DNA from: Coprinus comatus
Lineage: Eukaryota; Basidiomycota; Agaricomycetes; Agaricales; Agaricaceae
Direction: 5' to 3'
DNA length: 64,000 nt
Assembly: GCA_034638255.1 (NCBI GenBank)
Contig: JAWPGT010000010.1
Location: 248,001-312,000, forward strand
Part shown: in pieces, positions 11,340 to 25,848 of the stretch
Position numbering within the stretch: the first letter of the stretch is position 1
How the letters are laid out: each line of letters begins with the position of its first letter
The notes under the pieces: generated by a model
Told to the model about the DNA's origin: nothing
Databases searched by the model: none
Seen by the model: the letters and a program-made list of their open reading frames with translations, nothing else
Made by a program: the position numbers and the translations under genes

Positions 11340-14300
11340 TTACACATACAACCATCTTCCTAAATCATTAGCCCAATTCGACAATTCATCAAGCTCATTA
11401 AGCTCAAACGTTCTTTTCAACGATTTCGATTTCGAGTTGGAGTTCTGTACAGGTGTCTCGGGTGGCGTAACCTGTCCATCAACAACGGATACCGATCCTT
11501 GTGTTACTGTTCTTCCAGGGACAGAAGAAGCAGTAGGTTTTCGACGGTGTTCAGGATAAGGTGATAAGATACCCATTCCACTTCCACCAACAGCAGTAAC
11601 GTAAGGATGATAATTATCACGGATCAAGTCTTGTACAAGATTTGCCAAATGGTCATCCTTGAGATCTATAATAATAAAAGGTAGTGTCAAAACCAAAATC
11701 CTTTCAAACCAAAAGAAAACGAGGAGACGAACCATCTGGTAAAAGAGTTACAGCACAACCACCACCTCCAGCACCAGTTAGTTTAGTACTAAGTCCGTAT
11801 GGAGACGATGTTCTGGAACGAATGGCTTCCAATGACGGATGTGACACACCCAGAGTCACCAAATGACCGTGATTTTCATTGATGAGTGCCTGAAAAATGA
11901 CGGTAAAAACAAGGAGAGGTGGGAGTGGAGAGTTGAGTTTCGGATCGATTTTGGTGGCAAGGAGGTCCATCTACTTACTGATAACACCTTAAGTAGCGAT
12001 TCACGAGGCATTTCTGGATCCGCTAAAGCTCTCCTCGCCTCATCACTAATATTTTGGATGGCCTCTAAAATGCCATTTACGAGTTCAGGTTCCTAAAAAG
12101 AAGTAACAATCCCATGGGTTAATTATTCCAAAGTTGATTACTAACTTGGGTAAGAATACTCACATTAACTTTCTTCTCACCAACTCCCGCAACCAGTTTC
12201 TTGGTATCTCGCGGTACCTTGGAGTTGGTCAACAAGAACTTGAGAGATTTGAATCTAAGGGGTTGAAAAACAACATCCGCATCAGCTTCTTCGAACGCAT
12301 TTCATATAGATAAACCCAGGTACCCACCCCTGAATTGGTGCCGTTCCGCCATTCCTAGAGAACCCATGACGGGTATATGCAAGAGCACCACCAAACACGG
12401 CTACGCTGTTATCTACGCCGCTGGGATTTCCATGTAGAATCTTTTCCGATACGAACGCCCATCGGTTTACATCTTCGGCAATCAAGGGAGAAAGTGCACG
12501 ACGGCTATTATGGGAAACATGTAGATGCCCAGTGGTAGGATCTGTAGGAGCCGGAGGCTTGGGAATGCTAATGCGGCGGTGATGCAACAAAATAGTGGCG
12601 GCTGCACAAACTGAGAAGGATGCTGATGAACCAAGTCCAGCACCGACCGGAAGTGTTGCACGTGCGGTGAAGTTAAAGGATGGCCTAAGAGTGGAAGAAA
12701 AACGATAGATCAGCTCCGCGGCACGTTGGAGATTTGGATGAACGATGACTTACCGCTCCTCGCCGTTACTTGTCTTCATGTATAGGTAAAGGAAAGCTAA
12801 ACTTGCTGCCCTGGCATGTTTCTGTACGTCCTCGATTCGGCTCAAGGGACCTCGGAGTAATTCCTCTACAAGCAATTCATCTATATCATCGGGGTGTTCC
12901 TCTCCCACAGGCACCGTTGTGACGGCACCCCAAGGTAGACTGTTAATATCCCACTCGTAGGAAAAGTCGTCAATATCGAGGAAGTGAACTGAGATGAGAT
13001 GGTCACGTCGGGGTGATGCAAGCCCATAGCATCGGAGATCAACTGAGGCAGCAATGGCAGTCTACATAGTAGAATGTTAGTTAACAACAGACATATTTAA
13101 TGGTGAGCAAGCGTTAGAAAGAGAAATGATAAAGCAACACTTACCACACCATGGACCACAGCATGCTCCCCAAATAGAATGACTTTTCCAGGGGCGCTAA
13201 CCAACCATTCCTGAGGGTCATAGTCCAAATTGTTCTCTTCTGTTGCCAATTCCTGCACAGCTCGAGTAATGGCATCGGTCGAATCAGGCTCGATGACGCG
13301 CACATACTTATTCCGTACTTCATCAAACTCTATAGCACCTGCAGTAAGCAGCGCTCGCTCCAAGTCGTCCAGGAGATCATTCGAGTCTTCGATACCAACG
13401 CACAAACGAATGAGATCTTCGGGGAGGCCACGAGCAGCTCTTGTAGCTGGGTCGATAGAAGCATGTCTGAATTTACTTTCAGTCAAATAAATGCTACAAA
13501 AAAGGCCAGATAACGTACGACATGACACAAGGCATACTAATCAGACTGTTAACACAGCCAAAACTCACACTAATTCCCCAGAGGCTTGTTCCTGCGACAA
13601 TCTTCTCGCTGAGGGATTTGCTGCCAGTCTCAAAGCTCAAGACTGCACCGTTACCATCTGCAATACGTGCATGAACTTCGCGGCCTGGATGGTTAGGAAG
13701 ACCAGGATAATTAACACGGAAGCCAAGAGAATACAGATAATCAGCAACCATCTGGGTGGTGGCCTGTTGACGGTCCATGCGAAGGGCAAGGGTTTTGATA
13801 CCGCGGAGGAGCAAGAAACTGTCTATGGGCGTAAGAGCATTACCAACCGCGTTGATAGTGAACGCAAGTTGCTGGAAAGTGAAGAGGTCAGCTAGGAGAA
13901 CTGGAGTGGAGAGGATTTACTTGCCTTGGCAAGATCATCTCTGTTGCAGGTAACAACACCAGCCATGAGATCGTGATGACCACTCAAGTACTTTGTCGCG
14001 CTATCGTAGACGATGTCTGCACCATGTTCCAAAGGGCGTTGTAGATAAGGGCTCATCATGGTATTGTCGACAACAATTATAGCATCTGGGGCGCGTTCTT
14101 TGACGTCAGAGCTAATTGTTGCAAGATCGGCAATTTTGAGAAGAGGATTGGTTGGACTTTCGAGCAAGACCATTGCAGTTTTTCCTGGTTTAATATAGGG
14201 GTGAAGGAGAGATGGGTCTGTGGTGTCAACATGATGGACTGTAACGCCAACGTGGGATTTGATGTAGGTGAGGAGACGATTAGTGCCACCGTACAAGTCG

Positions 14301-14725
14301 TCGCCAGCAATGATCTCATCTCCTGGCTTTAGGATGCGCAGGATAACGTCCAAGGCGGCCATTCCAGAAGAAACAACAAATGCATGACCTGCAGAAGAGA
14401 TTTTTGCAATGTGATGTTCTAAGTACGAGGGTTGTATGAATAATCTAATCGGTAAGCACTGGGTAAGGAACTGACCAAGATGGCTCCGTGTAGGATTGCC
14501 ACTGCGGGAGTAATCGAACTTGTTACCTACACCCTTGAAGGTTGCGCTTTGGTAGATGGGGACGGACGAGCTGCCATGCTGGTCCTTCATATCTGGATTC
14601 TCTACGGTTGCGCATAGGGTGGAGAAGCGGTAGGGCTTGCGGGGACGGCGGGGCGACTCTGGCTCTGGTGTTGGGAGATCGTAGCCTGGGCTCGGGATGT
14701 TTACTGGATGAGGGAGCTTAGCCAT
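11340..14725 (-). CDS. Fused cystathionine beta-lyase / mevalonate kinase
   Basis: One reading frame carries two enzymes. The N-terminal half is fungal cystathionine beta-lyase (STR3 type; cystathionine to homocysteine, PLP-dependent): FSTLCATVENPDMKDQHGSS, SSVPIYQSATFKGVGNKFDY, the PLP-lysine motif SATKYLSGHHDLMAG, and the terminal helix GIEDSNDLLDDLERAL (to about 13345). The frame then stays open through roughly 40 residues (13335-13206) into mevalonate kinase (ERG12): WLVSAPGKVILFGEHAVVHG, PVGAGLGSSASFSVCAAA, EKILHGNPSGVDNS and KLTGAGGGGCAVTLLPD, ending after a low-complexity insert at DLGRWLYV and stop. No stop codon and no in-frame ATG lies between the two enzymes. Start chosen at MAKLPHPVNI (14725); an upstream in-frame ATG at 14845 would overlap the VPS71 gene. 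One intron (13924-13872) is GC-AG. Each enzyme identity is very secure; the single-polypeptide interpretation is strong but needs transcript proof. Confidence 0.85.
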
Positions 14726-14821
14726 AGTTGTGGTTGAGGTGCAAGGCAAGGCAAAGGCACGACCCAGCCGATCACGGATGGCGTGCTTCAACAAGCGCTC
14801 ACAATTGCGGCATCTCCACCC
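14726..14821. promoter_or_regulatory. Compact divergent promoter: lyase/kinase fusion and VPS71
   Basis: Start codons at 14725 (minus) and 14822 (plus) leave 96 bp. No TATA box is visible. The kinase half has no promoter-sized gap of its own. Confidence 0.5.
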
Positions 14822-15507
14822 ATGCCACCAAGAAACAGACAGCAACGTACGTGTCTCTCCCGTGTATCCACCGCCTGCATTGACACTCCCTAGTTGCTCG
14901 CCAGGTCAATGTTACTGGCCAGGTCTTGACCCCAGAGGTCATTGCCAAGAGGACCAAGCGTCATTTGGATGAACTCGAAGTACATTACGACTACAATATT
15001 TGGTACATTCAGGATATTAACAATGCTTGTTAGAGGTCCAACTACACAGAAGGCAATACGGCAACAGGCTCGGACAATGAGGGCGACGAGGCAGGGACGA
15101 CTAAGCATGGACGCGCAAGGCATACGATTTCGGACAAACGGACACGACTTGTTATTCCTGGAAAATCGGCCGCTGCTTTACGGAAAAAGTCGACGATGAA
15201 TGTGAGAACAGCATTGCTGTACAAGAAAGACTTGGGCACACTTATTGAAGAATCCGCAAGTCTCTCCTATCTTGATCCTCATCGACATCTTTCACTCACA
15301 ATCCTCCAGGGCATTGCCAGACTTCCTCCGACCATTCCCACATACTTGACAGCCACTCCGCCGCCACCAACATACCCAGCCAGGCTGCTGTGTTCTGTAT
15401 GCAGCTACTGGGGCAGTTACCGGTGTAAACGGTGTGCCATGGGTTACTGCGACATGAACTGTGAAAAGGTGCATCTCGAGACCAGATGCGAGCGACGGGT
15501 ACCCTAG
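14822..15507 (+). CDS. VPS71: VPS71 / ZNHIT1-type HIT zinc-finger subunit of the SWR1 complex
   Basis: Nuclear subunit of the SWR1 remodeller, which deposits H2A.Z. Three exons (14822-14846, 14894-14979, 15034-15507) give MPPRNRQQ joined to LARQVNVTGQVLTPEVIAKR, TKRHLDELERSNYTEG, an acidic and basic linker, and ALLYKKDLGTLIEESASL. The C-terminus is the HIT zinc finger: CSVCSYWGSYRCKRC followed by CDMNCEKVHLETRC, with the typical final ERRV-P. The Tyr-Leu-Thr-Ala segment before the finger matches ZNHIT1/Vps71 more than other HIT proteins. About 195 residues, a normal fungal length. It is divergent from the lyase/kinase gene and lies 150 bp upstream of homocitrate synthase. Confidence 0.9.
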
Positions 15508-15657
15508 GCGTTGATTAGTTCTTGCGCGCCAATCAATCCATTGCTTAGAATTGTAATAATGAGCTAATTGCCGGTAATCACGTGACCCAATCTTTATTGA
15601 CTCACAAAAAGTTGAGCATTTCTTCAGCTTTAATTCTCTTTGCCCCTCTCCAACAAA

Positions 15658-17433
15658 ATGTGTCCCCACCAAAACGTCGACGCCCTCAGCACAGAACCAG
15701 AAAACATGGTTGCAGTTCCCCTAGACGCCCCAGTCCAAAAGCGAGGCACAGCTTCCATCAACCGTGATGTCCTCGACCAGCAGCGAAGGAACCCATACGC
15801 GCCCAGAGCCTCCGATTTCCTCTCCAACATCTCAAACTTCAACATCATCGAGTCTACTCTCAGAGGTATATCCCTCACATTTAATGCAACACCCAGTTGG
15901 CTCATTTTATCTTGTAGAGGGCGAGCAGTTTGCCAATGCTTTCTTCGACACCAAGACCAAAATTGCTATCGCCAAGGCTCTTGATGCCTTTGGTGTCGAG
16001 TACATCGAACTCACTTCTCCTGCTGCCTCTGAGCAATCCAGAGCTGACTGCGAGGCTATTTGCAAGCTCGGGTTGAAGTCCAAAATCCTCACCCACATCC
16101 GTTGTCACATGGACGATGCTCGCATCGCTGTTGAGACAGGTGAACGGGAGAACATTTTATTTCAAGATCAACATACTCATCGTTATCAATAGGTGTCGAT
16201 GGTGTCGACGTTGTCATTGGCACTTCTTCCTTCCTCCGTGAATTCTCTCATGGAAAGGACATGGCCTACATCACCAAGACCGCCATCGAGGTCATTGAAT
16301 TCGTCAAGTCCAAGGGCATTGAAGTTCGCTTCTCATCAGAAGACTCATTCCGCTCCGATCTCGTCGATCTCCTCTCCATTTACCAGACCGTTGATAAGAT
16401 TGGCGTCAACAGGGTCGGTATTGCTGATACCGTTGGCTGTGCCAACCCTCGCCAGGTTTACGACCTTGTCAGGACACTCAGGGGTGTTGTTGGATGCGAC
16501 ATCGAAATCCATCTCCACAATGACACTGGCATGGGTATGTCTGTACGCCACACATACCATTAACTCCGCTCACGGGTTTATTCGGTAGCCATTGCCAATG
16601 CTTACACCGCTCTTGAGGCTGGTGCCACCCACATCGACACCTGTACGTGTACATATATATTCATCCAACTTTCACCACCTAACCTCCCCTGAAGCCGTTC
16701 TTGGTATCGGCGAACGTGTTGGTATCACCCCTCTCGGTGGTCTTGTTGCCTGCCTATATGCTGCCAACCCCGAATATGTCAAGTCCAAGTATAATTTGAA
16801 GATGCTTCGGGAAATCGAAAACTTAGTTGCTGAGGCTGTAGAGGTCAACATCCCCTTCATGAACCCTATCACGTATGTCTTTCATCAATTCTTGCTGCCT
16901 CATAACACTAAACATTTTCTCTAGTGGATACTGTGCATTTACACATAAGGCCGGTATTCACGCCAAGGCCATTCTCAACAACCCCAGTACATACGAGATC
17001 CTCAAACCTGAGGACTTTGGTCTCACTCGTTATGTTTCCATTGGGTATGTACTACTTCTCAACTAATGAGCCTTGTCGCTTATCGATTCACAGTCATCGT
17101 TTGACTGGCTGGAATGCCGTCAAGTCTCGTGTTGAGCAACTTGGTTTGGTCCTTACCGATGATGAGGTATGATAACACATTCTCGGTTTTTTTCGGTGTC
17201 GGTAACATCGCGCTTTTCAGATCAAGGATGCTACTGCCAAGATCAAGGAACTGGCAGATGTGCGAACACAGTCCATGGACGACGTTGATTCTCTTCTCCG
17301 TGTTTACCATTCAGGTATCCAATCAGGAGAGCTCGCTGTTGGTCAGAAGGAGGCTCTTGACCGTCTTCTCAAGAAACACCGTGACCAAGCACAGGGCCGT
17401 GATTCCAGCCCTTCCCGGGAGAGGGAGGACTAA
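15658..17433 (+). CDS. LYS21: Homocitrate synthase (LYS20/LYS21), first step of the alpha-aminoadipate lysine pathway
   Basis: Condenses acetyl-CoA with 2-oxoglutarate to homocitrate. The product starts [20 protein letters not shown] and splices through several short introns. Exons show [20 protein letters not shown] (catalytic Arg and metal-binding DSTLREGEQ-like motif, rebuilt across an intron), [109 protein letters not shown] (the HxH metal site), [18 protein letters not shown] and [20 protein letters not shown]. The last exon ends in a charged tail (REREED-like) with TAA at 17431-17433. All catalytic motifs of the DRE-TIM metallolyase family are present. The presence of this pathway is typical of fungi. 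Tandem with VPS71, 150 bp apart. Confidence 0.96.
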
Positions 17434-17869
17434 GCAAAAAATTGGAAGTTATTCCTTTCACAATACATCTACCTGCCGCCCCTTTTCCTCTTCTGATTCC
17501 GGCTTGCTCTTGGCGTTAAATTCGGCCGAAGCCCTTCTTCAATCCGTTTGTGAGGGCTTGTGTTCCGATTGGGTGACCAAAGAATATATATGTATTTCTA
17601 GATATTTCACACCCTTTTTGTTTCTTGTGTTACCCTCAAAAGAGCCCAATGTTGCTCAATTGACTTGATGTCGCTTAACCACCATACTTCGCACTAAATA
17701 TAACTGCCAACCGATTGAGATCGATAGTGCAAATTTATGATGTTGTGACATCATGCATCGTGTTTATCTTATTGCTGTCGAGGAAGTACGAACCCCTTAA
17801 TCGTCGATAGAACGGACTTGACGTAGTTTCCTATCACTTTCAAAAAGTTGTTGTGGAAGTTGGAGACAA

Positions 17870-18540
17870 CGCGCTGCAAAGGGTTGTTTGGTGATGGAGG
17901 AAGAAAGGAGCAGTCTATCCTCGATGTGTCAGATCTTTGGTATTTCCTGAATGAGTCGCACGGCTTCTGAGGGAATGGGGGAATAAGGATATAACGGATT
18001 TGACATATTTCCCAAGTTCCTCAAATGTTATTTCGCAAATGAATTGTTCGTAAAAATTAAACACATTAGTAAAGGGTTGTTGATGATAGAGGGAGAAAGA
18101 AAGAAGTCGATTATTAAATTACTCTCTCGTAATTGTGGAATGGAACTGTTGTCTGGGGAGAGCTGTTAATGAGGGAATAAGGATACAATGGATTTGACAT
18201 ATTTCTCAAGTTTCTCAACCGTCATTTCGCAAACAAATTGTTCGTAAAAGTTGAAGAAGAAAGAAGTCGATCCTCGAATTACTCCCTCGTAATTGTGGAA
18301 TGGAACTACCTGTCACTGGTCAGTGGCATCTGGAGATCGCCAGATTGTTAGTGGAAGACTCTAGGATAGAACGGACCAGAGAGGATGATGAATGATGGAA
18401 GGAAAGGAGGGAAGGGAGATGTCGACCCTCAATCCCTCGTGAATATAGATATATTTCGCCATGGACGGCCTGTCAGTGGCATCTGGGGGCTGGGGGTCTT
18501 CAGGCTATTAGCAGAAGACTCAAAGATTATCTATGTGACA
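17870..18540 (+). repeat. Degenerate tandem repeat, about four copies of a 155-195 bp unit
   Basis: Blocks recur in the same order. GGATTTGACATATTT...CAAGTT is at 17997 and again at 18190; ATTTCGCAAA...AATTGTTCGTAAAA is at 18030 and 18223; GAAAGAAGTCGAT...AATTACT is near 18101 and 18260; CTCGTAATTGTGGAATGGAAC is at 18126 and 18287. Diverged partial copies flank these: AGGGTTGTTTGGTGATGGAG at 17879 versus 18072, GTCGACCCTC at 18421, and the CAGTGGCATCTGG / GAAGACTC pair at 18321 and 18474. Unit spacing judged from the GTCGA-type anchor is about 195, 160 and 155 bp. Confidence 0.8.
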
Positions 18541-20207
18541 AAGAGTTATACTAACATGACTACAAATTGAAAATGAAAGTGAAATGTGGATTCGGATAGG
18601 ATGAGAACATACTATTAAGAGTGGATACATTTCTGTGTAGCGAAATGTATAACATATACTATGATGTGTATCAAACAAGTTCCACCCCGCGCCTTCTGTC
18701 ATTCATACTACATGTATATCAGTGATGAACGGCGATCCTAGGTTATGGTAAACAAGAATTGAAGTTGATAGGCGAGCGCACATACAATCATGAGTCACAT
18801 TTATAGATATTATGGAGCTTTGAAGGTTGAGTAGACCACTGATTTAGCCATTCATCATAATGATGGTCGAGGTAACGTTCTATAACGCATACGGCGTATT
18901 TACGCCACATGGGATGAGAAATGTGACGAAGAAGATAATATAATTTTGTCAAGTGTAAAGTAGACAACTTTAGAGAACACTATTACAAAAGAGCGGGAAC
19001 CTTCCCCTAAAGTTCAAGTGGGTTATTTATATGTTTTAGATCCACAATGCCACATGTACCATACAGCATTATGCGATAGTATTCAAAGTAAAATGAGGGC
19101 TTAAGCTATCTACGCCGATCAACTTAAGGTCCAAGTTCAAGGTCAAGATAGACTTTAGAGAGTCTTGGACAAAAATATCTCAAGATACTATCATATTCAC
19201 TGTCGTCACGGTATCAGTGAATAATAAATTCAGGGGTATGTTTTTATCTTTTGTCCTGGCGATGCGACATGCACTTGAATTAATTAGAGTCACGTGCGCG
19301 ATGATGCCGACCCTGTGCCGACCACCATCTGCGAGAAGTTTGTCGTTTAATTAATCTTCAACTTATGTCGATGGAGCAGCCTAAGTCTTCTAGACATACG
19401 TGGTGATGCATTTTAGACTCGGAAGAACTTTACCTTAATGTATATCACTGACGCAAGGAGAGATTACCGAAGTTAGTACGAGATGCCGGAACCAAACAAT
19501 TCTATGTGTCAAGACGACAAAACACAGAGATGCCGAACCATCAATGTTGTTTAAACGAAATCACTAACAACATCTTAACATCTACTTTCAACAAACTCTC
19601 ACCGGTGTCTTTATTCTTGTCACCGAAGGCGAAGAGACCCATACAACCCCGGCCATAGGCTACGGTGGTCAACTCCCCCCGAACTTCGAAGGTGTTAATT
19701 GTTACTTTATCGTCGTTCTAGAGCCTCGGCAATGGAGAAAGGTATACAAGATATCGACACATTTGCTAGAAATGTTCTCGGTTAATTGAAACAAAATGTC
19801 TTTTGGAACGCGCTTTTTTGAATGATAATTATCTTTTAGGACAATCAAACCAAGTAAATGGTTATTTTTCCTTTGAAGCCCCTTTTGGACCTTGACCCTT
19901 GGGTGAAGATGGTCGTATTACTTTTTGGCAGATATTTTCGAAGCTTAGAGGTTGCATGCAAGTTCCATCTGTTTCATGTGCTTCGGTATGAAAAATCCAA
20001 CATTACAACGATATTTTGGAGGGAAAGATTGCGCTTCGACTGTATATTGCATTAATCTATTGCGGTTCGTATCTTTGGTGACATGATCTCATTTTAAACA
20101 CGCAGTCTATCTTTTGCGCATGGAATATGGTCTATCTCTGTCGCCTGAACATGTAACCTAACATCTATCTCCAGCTGCGACGATAGCATTTCAACTTCTG
20201 GAATCCT

Positions 20208-20215
20208 TATAAATA
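20208..20215 (+). promoter_or_regulatory. TATA box candidate of the TmpA-like gene
   Basis: TATAAATA lies 69 bp upstream of the ATG at 20277, with a CT-rich leader ending in CCATCCTTTCTTCCGAG. Confidence 0.5.
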
Positions 20216-20276
20216 CGGTCGAGGAATTTCTCAGTTTCTTCAGTACCACTTTCCCATCCTTTCTTCCGAGATAGCG

Positions 20277-22124
20277 ATGTCGACTCCTACTGCCCCCCCG
20301 TCTTACGACTCCGACAAGCACACAGCTCACGACAAGCTTGTTGCAGAGCTTGCTAAAGAAGTTACCGACGAAAAGCCAACTGCTATTACAGACATAAGTT
20401 CTGTAGCATCCTCTCTAGAGAAGGAGGATATTTTGGCAGGCTTTGAAGATGATATTCTTCCGGACAAGGAGAATGGGAAGACGGTTAGGAACTTGCGCCA
20501 TCACGTCTTTACTTTGTATCGAAAACTCTTCGGTGTCGTCTTCTTAACTAATCTCGGAATTTTCATCTGGCTTTTGGTTCGTGGTACAAATGCAAACGAA
20601 GTGGCTGGCGTTACAGTTGCCAATCTGTTTGTTTCTATCCTTCATCGTCAAGAGTACGTTAATAATACGTACTACTGGATCGCTACAAGGGTACCTCTTT
20701 CGTGAGTCAAAGTCTTCTTCATTGGTATTCTTGTTTGGTATACTGAAGGTGGTATCATACATAGTTGGCCGTGGTGGATTCGTGCTTCAGCTGCTCGCGT
20801 TTATCATATTGGAGGTTTCCATTCTGGTTGTGGTGTTTCCGGTACAATTTGGATTATTCTCTTCGCTGGCCAGGCTACCAAAGAATTTGCATATCGTCAA
20901 GGAGTGCGCTGTTTTTGTTTTGTCTTTTCTTGAATTTTTGAGTTTTAACTGTGTTGTCCTTCAGACTATAACAGTTGCAACACTAGTAATCACATACTTT
21001 ATTATGGCTCTCCTTATCGGAATGCTTGTATTTGCATTCCCGGCTCTCCGTATCAAGTACCACAATAGTTTCGAGCAGGTTCATCGTTTCATGGGTTGGA
21101 CCGCCGTCGGTCTTGTCTGGGCTTTGGTAAATATCGTCTTGATACTTATGTTATTTCTACAAATTCTTACTTTGCACACAGATCGTTCTACTCACAAATG
21201 ATTACAAGGCTACAGAGATCAGCCTTGGTAGGGCACTCGTTAATAGCCCCCACTTTTGGCTCGTTGCTATCTTCACATGTGGGTCGAACTTATGAATACT
21301 TTGTAGAACAACGCATAAATGATGACATTTTTTTACAGTATCCATTGCCATGCCATGGATGCGTCTCCGCAAGTATAAGATTCGTCATGAAGTGCTTTCT
21401 AAACATTGTGTCCGCCTCTACTTCGACTATGGTATGTTACGAATCCAAGTGTACATACCTTTCTACGGATGCTGATAGTCTATCTTTAGTCACCCCTCCC
21501 CCTGGAAGCTTCACTCGTGTTTCAACCTCTCCATTGACAGAATGGCACAGTTTCGCAACAATCGCAATTCCAGAAAAGAAGGGATACTCTATGATCGTCA
21601 GTCGTGCTGGAGATTGGACAAGCAACCTCATCGAAAACCCACCTAATGAGATTTGGGTTCGTGGTATACCTACTTGGGGCATGATGAGTGTTGCTAGTTT
21701 GTTTAGAAAGGTTTTGTTTGTTGCTACCGGGTCTGGTATTGCTCCAATTTGTCCTTGGCTTTTCTCTATCAAGGTTCCTTTCCGATTACTTTGGACTTCA
21801 CCTAATGTTCGTCAAACTTTTGGTGATCAATTGGTTGATGCTATATTTGAAGTTTCACCGGATTCGATCATCTATGGTGTGTATATACAAGTTTCTTTAC
21901 AATCATCATTAGAATCTGACTGATACTTATTGAATGATTTTTTTTTTTCAATAGATACTCGTGTTCATGGAAAACCTAATATGGTCAAACTGGTTTATAG
22001 AGTCGCAAAGGAATTCCAACCTGAAGCTATTTGTGTCATCTCTAATGAAAGATTAACGAGGCAGATTATTTATGGAATGGTTAGTCGTGGTATTCCTGCT
22101 TTTGCTCCCATTTGGGATTCATAG
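20277..22124 (+). CDS. TmpA-like integral membrane protein with ferric-reductase-type NAD-binding region
   Basis: Polytopic membrane protein related to Aspergillus TmpA, a membrane flavoprotein-like regulator of development. The N-terminus (MSTPTAPPSYDSDKHTAHDK) is a polar cytosolic region ending at VRNLRHHVFTLYRKLFGVVF. Hydrophobic helices follow, including FLTNLGIFIWLLVRG, CGVSGTIWIILFAGQATKEF, VATLVITYFIMALLIGMLVF and NSFEQVHRFMGWTAVGLVWA, with the conserved His residues of the helix bundle. The soluble C-terminal half contains FATIAIPEKKGYSMIVSRAG, LFVATGSGIAPICPWLFS (nucleotide-binding glycine motif), KPNMVKLVYRVAKEFQPEAI and GMVSRGIPAFAPIWDS followed by stop; this last block is the family hallmark. 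Several short introns are needed (the one at 21878-21955 contains a T run). Substrate and electron acceptor are not deducible. Confidence 0.85.
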
Positions 22125-22877
22125 ATGGAAATGAACGAGATTTTTTTTTCTTGGGAACTGGTTCCCTTTTTCGTTTTTTTTTTCTTCTTCATTTTCAATT
22201 TCAATTTTCTGTAAATGACCTCATTTCACATGTAACAACTACAACCATTCACATTTTTTTTTTTTTTTTTCGTTGTATACGCCTTTTATTTTCAAAAAAA
22301 CTTTCGGTTAATGAATCCCATATAGAATAAAATTATGATATTGCTTTCCACAAATTTGCTTTTATAAATAAGTTCATAAAACCATTTGTATGATGATACA
22401 TATTGATCCTTAAATTTAAACTTCAACACCGGGCACTAATCAGAAGTTCCTTGTATTTAACCTCACTATATAATGGTTAATAATGGTCACAGCTGAAGAC
22501 CACTGATACTATGTGATACATTGGACATAAACCATGCACAGAGTCGGGGTGTTTCTCCTATGACCATACTTAGTAAGGGTTTGGTGAATCCTTCTAGTGA
22601 AATTGAGGATCAGGATGAGGAAGGAGAGGAAAGAGGGTAATGTTCGACGGCGGCGAACAAAGAGAGCCAGAATTTGTTAGCGCCACCGGCCCCAAAGTGT
22701 TCTCTTGATTTTTCTCTTATATAGTTTATCTTCCTTTGGTTTCTTGTAACTGGACACTTGTTCTAGTCATTCCAGCTCCTCGATGCACTCAGAGTCTAGT
22801 CCAACACTCAACATTGATTCAAAAAAATGTTTGATCGTTTAATGGGAGGTCGCAAAAGAACGGTCTCTCACGGTTTT
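22125..22877. other. Intergenic region between TmpA-like gene and SelO 3' ends
   Basis: Convergent-gene spacer rich in T runs (for example 22255-22271). No coding signal seen. Confidence 0.5.
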
Positions 22878-25518
<2,641 letters not shown>

Positions 25519-25848
25519 GAAAGCCCTTGGTCATTATAAGCTCCTTGGCTCAACAGCGCAGACGTCATGATTGCTGAGCAAGATCATTAAGTTCCACGTG
25601 ACTTTCGGTTATAGCTTCTAAATATAACTCCAGAAGTTACAAAAATACCCCAACAAAAATGACAAGATATACGAAATGGTGCATATGAATCGAGATATTA
25701 TAAAAGCGGCATAAATCCAACTTCATGGCCACCTGTGCCACAGAAAAATCGAGTTAGTTCAATCCAGGATCGAGTGATCCTTTAGAACGAGCGGATTTGC
25801 CAAAGTCAAAATGAAAGGAGGGACGACACCAGATGGCACCATCAGGCT
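25519..25848. other. Short intergenic spacer upstream of SelO
   Basis: 330 bp separating the SelO start codon from the 3' end of the SH3-domain gene on the same strand. No other feature seen. Confidence 0.5.

Larger units (their letters stand above)
17434..20276. other. 2.8-kb non-coding stretch containing a degenerate tandem repeat
   Basis: No coding exon recognised. The left third holds the repeat described separately; the rest is AT-rich unique DNA. At the right edge TATAAATA at 20208-20215 precedes the TmpA-like gene. Confidence 0.5.

Noticed and set aside
13141..13326. Separate mevalonate kinase start at the ATG at 13326 on the minus strand.
   Set aside because: That ATG is in a different frame (MMKYGISMC...) from the kinase motif, and no GT-AG intron I could find brings it into frame.
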